From Sedimentisphaera salicampi (GTDB taxonomy: Bacteria > Planctomycetota > Phycisphaerae > Sedimentisphaerales > Sedimentisphaeraceae): a DNA stretch of 64,000 nt. Positions 62,036-64,000 of this stretch are shown here, in pieces; the first letter of the stretch is position 1; each line of letters begins with the position of its first letter. The notes beneath the pieces were generated by a model. The model ran no database searches. It worked only from the letters and a program-made list of their open reading frames with translations, and had not been told where the DNA came from. The stretch is from NCBI RefSeq assembly GCF_002117005.1, contig NZ_CP021023.1, positions 3,086,995 through 3,150,994 on the forward strand, written 5' to 3'. The position numbers and the translations under genes were made by a program.

Positions 62036-63264
62036 TCCAGCTCCACTAAAACGGTCTTGATTCGGTTGTCTTCTACATCTTCAACAGTAAACTTAAGATT
62101 CTGATATCTAACGCTGTCTCCCTTATGAGGGATTTTTCTGGTGTTGGATATGATAAACCCGCTTACTGTGCTGGAGTCCGTATCAATGTTGGGCAGTTCA
62201 ATAAGTTCAAGCCATTCCAAAAGGCTTGCAGAACCGCTGAGGCGGTATTTGTTCTCGCTTATCTGTTCGATGGAGTTGTTTTTGCCCTTAAAGCCCGATG
62301 TTATGCTTCCTACAACATCCTTAATTGTGGCAAGCCCGCTGAGGCCACCGTATTCATCTACAATCATCGCCATCTCGTTTTTTGTTTCGAGAAAAAATTC
62401 AAGCAACGACTCAACACTTTTCTGTTCGGGCAGAAATACAGTATTTCTTAGCACTTCAGATACGCATTCGGGATTTTTTGTAAGTATATCACGCTGGTGA
62501 ACATAGCCGCATATATTGTCAACGCTGTCTTCGTAAACAGGAATCTTCTTAACTCTGCTGCTGCGCATCAATTCAAAGACATCATCTATAGATGAGGCCT
62601 TCTCGCACATAACTATATCCACTCTCGGCCGCATTATCTCCTTCACACTCGATTTTCCCAGCTCCATCACTCTGCTGATAAGCTCTGATTCCTCCTGATT
62701 GATAAGCCCTTTTTTGCCGCTGTTTTTTACAAGATAACGCAAGTGTTCCAGACCGATTTTTTCGGCTTTTGGGATTGCAGGGGTAATAAGCCTCACTGCC
62801 GGCTTGATAAACAGGTTATTTAACACTGCGGCGATTGGAGACAGCAGCTTCTGGCATACATAAACAGGGTAAGCTGTGAGCGTACAAAAATCCTGAGAGT
62901 GAGAAAAAGCTATTGATTTAGGCATTATTTCGCCGAAAATTATCAAAAGGAAAAGAGAAACTATCCCGTAAAGCGTAACAAGAATAGTATTTCCCTTACC
63001 TGCAAGGGCAACTGCAGTCTGCCCGGCTGCTGAAAAGTAAAGAACGTTTATGATCATATTACCGAATAAAAGCGTGTTTAGAAGGCTCTTAGGCCTTGAT
63101 ATCAAGTGGAGAACGGTTTCCCCAGTCTTGCTTTTCCTAAGTTTTTTCCGGTCAGTGAAGCTCAAGTTGAAAAAAGCCGTTTCACTGCCCGAGAAGAAGC
63201 CGGAGATTGCAAGTAAAAGAATCAAAGATATAATTTGAGGAGTCTGTTGTATAATAGTTTCCAA
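62032..63264 (-). CDS. CNNM/HlyC family membrane protein with CBS and CorC domains
   Basis: A 410-aa protein: CNNM membrane domain (SGFFSGSETAFFNLSFTDRK; GEIMPKSIAFSHSQD), a CBS pair (PRVDIVMCEKASSIDDVFEL; DEYGGLSGLATIKDVVGS) and a C-terminal CorC_HlyC domain (about residues 325-408). It is the usual full architecture of the hemolysin C/CorC family that affects divalent cation transport. It leads a two-gene run with the shorter paralogue at 61049. Despite the old name, a hemolysin role is not supported. Confidence 0.9.
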   Translation of the reverse strand: METIIQQTPQIISLILLLAISGFFSGSETAFFNLSFTDRKKLRKSKTGETVLHLISRPKSLLNTLLFGNMIINVLYFSAAGQTAVALAGKGNTILVTLYGIVSLFLLIIFGEIMPKSIAFSHSQDFCTLTAYPVYVCQKLLSPIAAVLNNLFIKPAVRLITPAIPKAEKIGLEHLRYLVKNSGKKGLINQEESELISRVMELGKSSVKEIMRPRVDIVMCEKASSIDDVFELMRSSRVKKIPVYEDSVDNICGYVHQRDILTKNPECVSEVLRNTVFLPEQKSVESLLEFFLETKNEMAMIVDEYGGLSGLATIKDVVGSITSGFKGKNNSIEQISENKYRLSGSASLLEWLELIELPNIDTDSSTVSGFIISNTRKIPHKGDSVRYQNLKFTVEDVEDNRIKTVLVELE

Positions 63265-63322
63265 TTTTTATGCCTGAAAAGCTTAACTCTTAAAAGTTTC
63301 GCCTTAAAATATAAGTAACTTA

Positions 63323-63351
63323 TGGAAGAAAAGTCAAGTTTTTAGTATAAT
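63323..63351 (+). promoter_or_regulatory. Candidate promoter for the response regulator
   Basis: TGGAAG and a perfect TATAAT with a 17-base spacer, about 40 bases before the ATG at 63393. The -35 matches 3 of 6. Confidence 0.4.
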
Positions 63352-63392
63352 TCTTAATTGTTTTTTTGAATTGAAAAGATGGAGAAAAGAAA

Positions 63393-63851
63393 ATGACGGC
63401 AAAAGCCGAAAATAAACCTAAAATATTGATAGTCGATGATAACGTGCCCAATCTCGAGCTTCTTCAGGCTTATCTTGAAGATATAGACTGCCAGACTGAG
63501 CTCTCTACAGACGGCTACGATGCGCTTGAAAAAGTAAAGGACGGGTCGGTGGATCTTATAATACTGGATGTTATGATGCCTCGTCTTAGCGGTTTTGAGG
63601 TCTGCAGCAGGCTTAAATCCTCGCCTGAGACAAAAAACATCCCGATAATTATGGTTACTGCCCTTACCGAACTGGGCGATATCGAAAGGGCTATCAATTC
63701 CGGGACAGATGATTTTCTCAGCAAGCCCGTAAACAAGCTCGAGCTTATTACAAGAGTGCGAACTATGCTCAGGATAAGAGATCTCACAGATAAACTCGAG
63801 AGAACTCTGGAATATATCTCGGAGATAGAATCAAAACTGGAAAATAATTAA
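63393..63851 (+). CDS. Single-domain response regulator
   Basis: A 152-aa receiver-only protein. The acidic pair is Asp15-Asp16 (ILIVDDNVPNLELL), the phospho-acceptor Asp59 lies in LIILDVMMPRLSG, and the conserved Thr and Lys are in IIMVTALTEL and DDFLSKPVNKLEL. It resembles the first receiver of PleD/DivK proteins. A short coiled helix follows (LTDKLERTLEYISEIESKL) with no output domain. The ribosome site is GGAG. It could be phosphorylated via the orphan Hpt protein at 34971, but no evidence links them. Confidence 0.9.
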   Translation: MTAKAENKPKILIVDDNVPNLELLQAYLEDIDCQTELSTDGYDALEKVKDGSVDLIILDVMMPRLSGFEVCSRLKSSPETKNIPIIMVTALTELGDIERAINSGTDDFLSKPVNKLELITRVRTMLRIRDLTDKLERTLEYISEIESKLENN

Positions 63852-63870
63852 TTTGGAAATTTTGCGTATT

Positions 63871-64000
63871 ATGAGCGTATTGAAATATAAAAGGGTTCTG
63901 ATAAAACTTTCCGGCGAGAGTCTCTGCGAGAAGGGCGGTTCTGGTATAGATCCTGCAGCGGCAAAGCTCACAGCGGAAAAAATTAAAGAAGCGATGCAGG
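63871..64000 (+). CDS. pyrH: UMP kinase, 5' part only
   Basis: The first 43 codons of PyrH, cut by the window end. The start MSVLKYKRVLIKLSGESLCE is the typical amino acid kinase family N-terminus with the KLSGE phosphate loop, and GSGIDPAAAKLTAEKIKEA follows. PyrH phosphorylates UMP to UDP, the branch point of the pyrimidine route. ATG 63871 is chosen; an in-frame TTG at 63862 is an alternative. The usual neighbours frr and tsf would lie outside. Confidence 0.93.
   Translation, partial: MSVLKYKRVLIKLSGESLCEKGGSGIDPAAAKLTAEKIKEAMQ

Noticed and set aside
61049-63264. Hemolysin function for the two CNNM proteins
   Set aside because: The HlyC/hemolysin name is historical; domain content points to divalent cation homeostasis.
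1-64000. tRNA, rRNA, riboswitch or CRISPR array
   Set aside because: Intergenic regions were read for T-loop-like strings, repeated spacer units and known riboswitch leaders; none was convincing. A covariance-model scan could still find a small RNA missed by eye.

Overview
This 64 kb window is a piece of a bacterial chromosome with moderate GC content (judged by eye). It is mostly housekeeping genes, plus one long exopolysaccharide/exosortase operon and two AT-richer acquired patches. The gene mix points to a Planctomycetota-type bacterium, most likely Phycisphaerae/Sedimentisphaerales-like: exosortase with EpsI, a Tat-exported sulfatase, a pseudopilin with a KA|FTLIE cleavage site, a GHL10-type glycosidase, formate-THF ligase and very long TPR proteins. 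That placement is inferred from gene content; the window has no rRNA gene to test it.

Layout. 1-8470 (minus): a metabolic and housekeeping block, acn-hisI-ribH-nusB-parA (parA cut by the window edge), preceded by carB-carA in reversed order with its own promoter and terminator. 8728-12754: a GT4 glycosyltransferase, a phosphodiesterase-like/EEP-nuclease fusion and a solitary rnpA. 12999-14602: a PtsN-like EIIA and a mannose-1-phosphate guanylyltransferase. 14615-17226 (minus): an RlhA-type U32 protein and a DivIC-like membrane protein. 17726-31131 (plus): the exopolysaccharide export and exosortase operon, behind a strong sigma70-like promoter. It runs Wza-like lipoprotein, exosortase, EpsI, a 1581-aa TPR protein, a BY-kinase/Wzc, a TPR lipoprotein, lspA, a PEGA lipoprotein and a TrhP-like U32 protein. 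fhs follows.

33233-37379 holds a small exported protein of unknown function, queG, an orphan Hpt protein, a PgpA-UppP fusion and yjbQ. 37381-40207 is an accessory patch: a sulfatase lies between the 3' end of yjbQ and a second copy of that 3' end, followed by an HNH nuclease gene without an ATG. 40264-45533 contains hsp20 (behind a consensus-matching sigma54 promoter with paired upstream sites), clpX, a tail-anchored coiled-coil protein, tyrS and purD. 45654-48140 is a compact AT-rich restriction-modification island with a Dam-like methylase, a nuclease and a second methylase. 48576-54749 has a GT2 glycosyltransferase and the minus-strand cluster rnc-pyrR-pyrB-pyrC-yacP-amrS. 54878-63264 has an old-yellow-enzyme-like oxidoreductase, a NarL-type two-component pair, a GHL10 glycosidase, a pseudopilin and two CNNM/HlyC proteins. 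The window ends with a single-domain response regulator and the start of pyrH.

How the parts connect. Pyrimidine synthesis is represented four times (carBA, pyrR-B-C, pyrH). Envelope polymer synthesis and export is the second theme: ManC supplies GDP-mannose, the glycosyltransferases build, Wza and Wzc export, PgpA-UppP recycles lipid carrier, LspA matures the lipoproteins, and the exosortase/EpsI pair sorts surface proteins whose genes are not in this window. No tRNA, rRNA, CRISPR array or intact transposase was recognised by eye.
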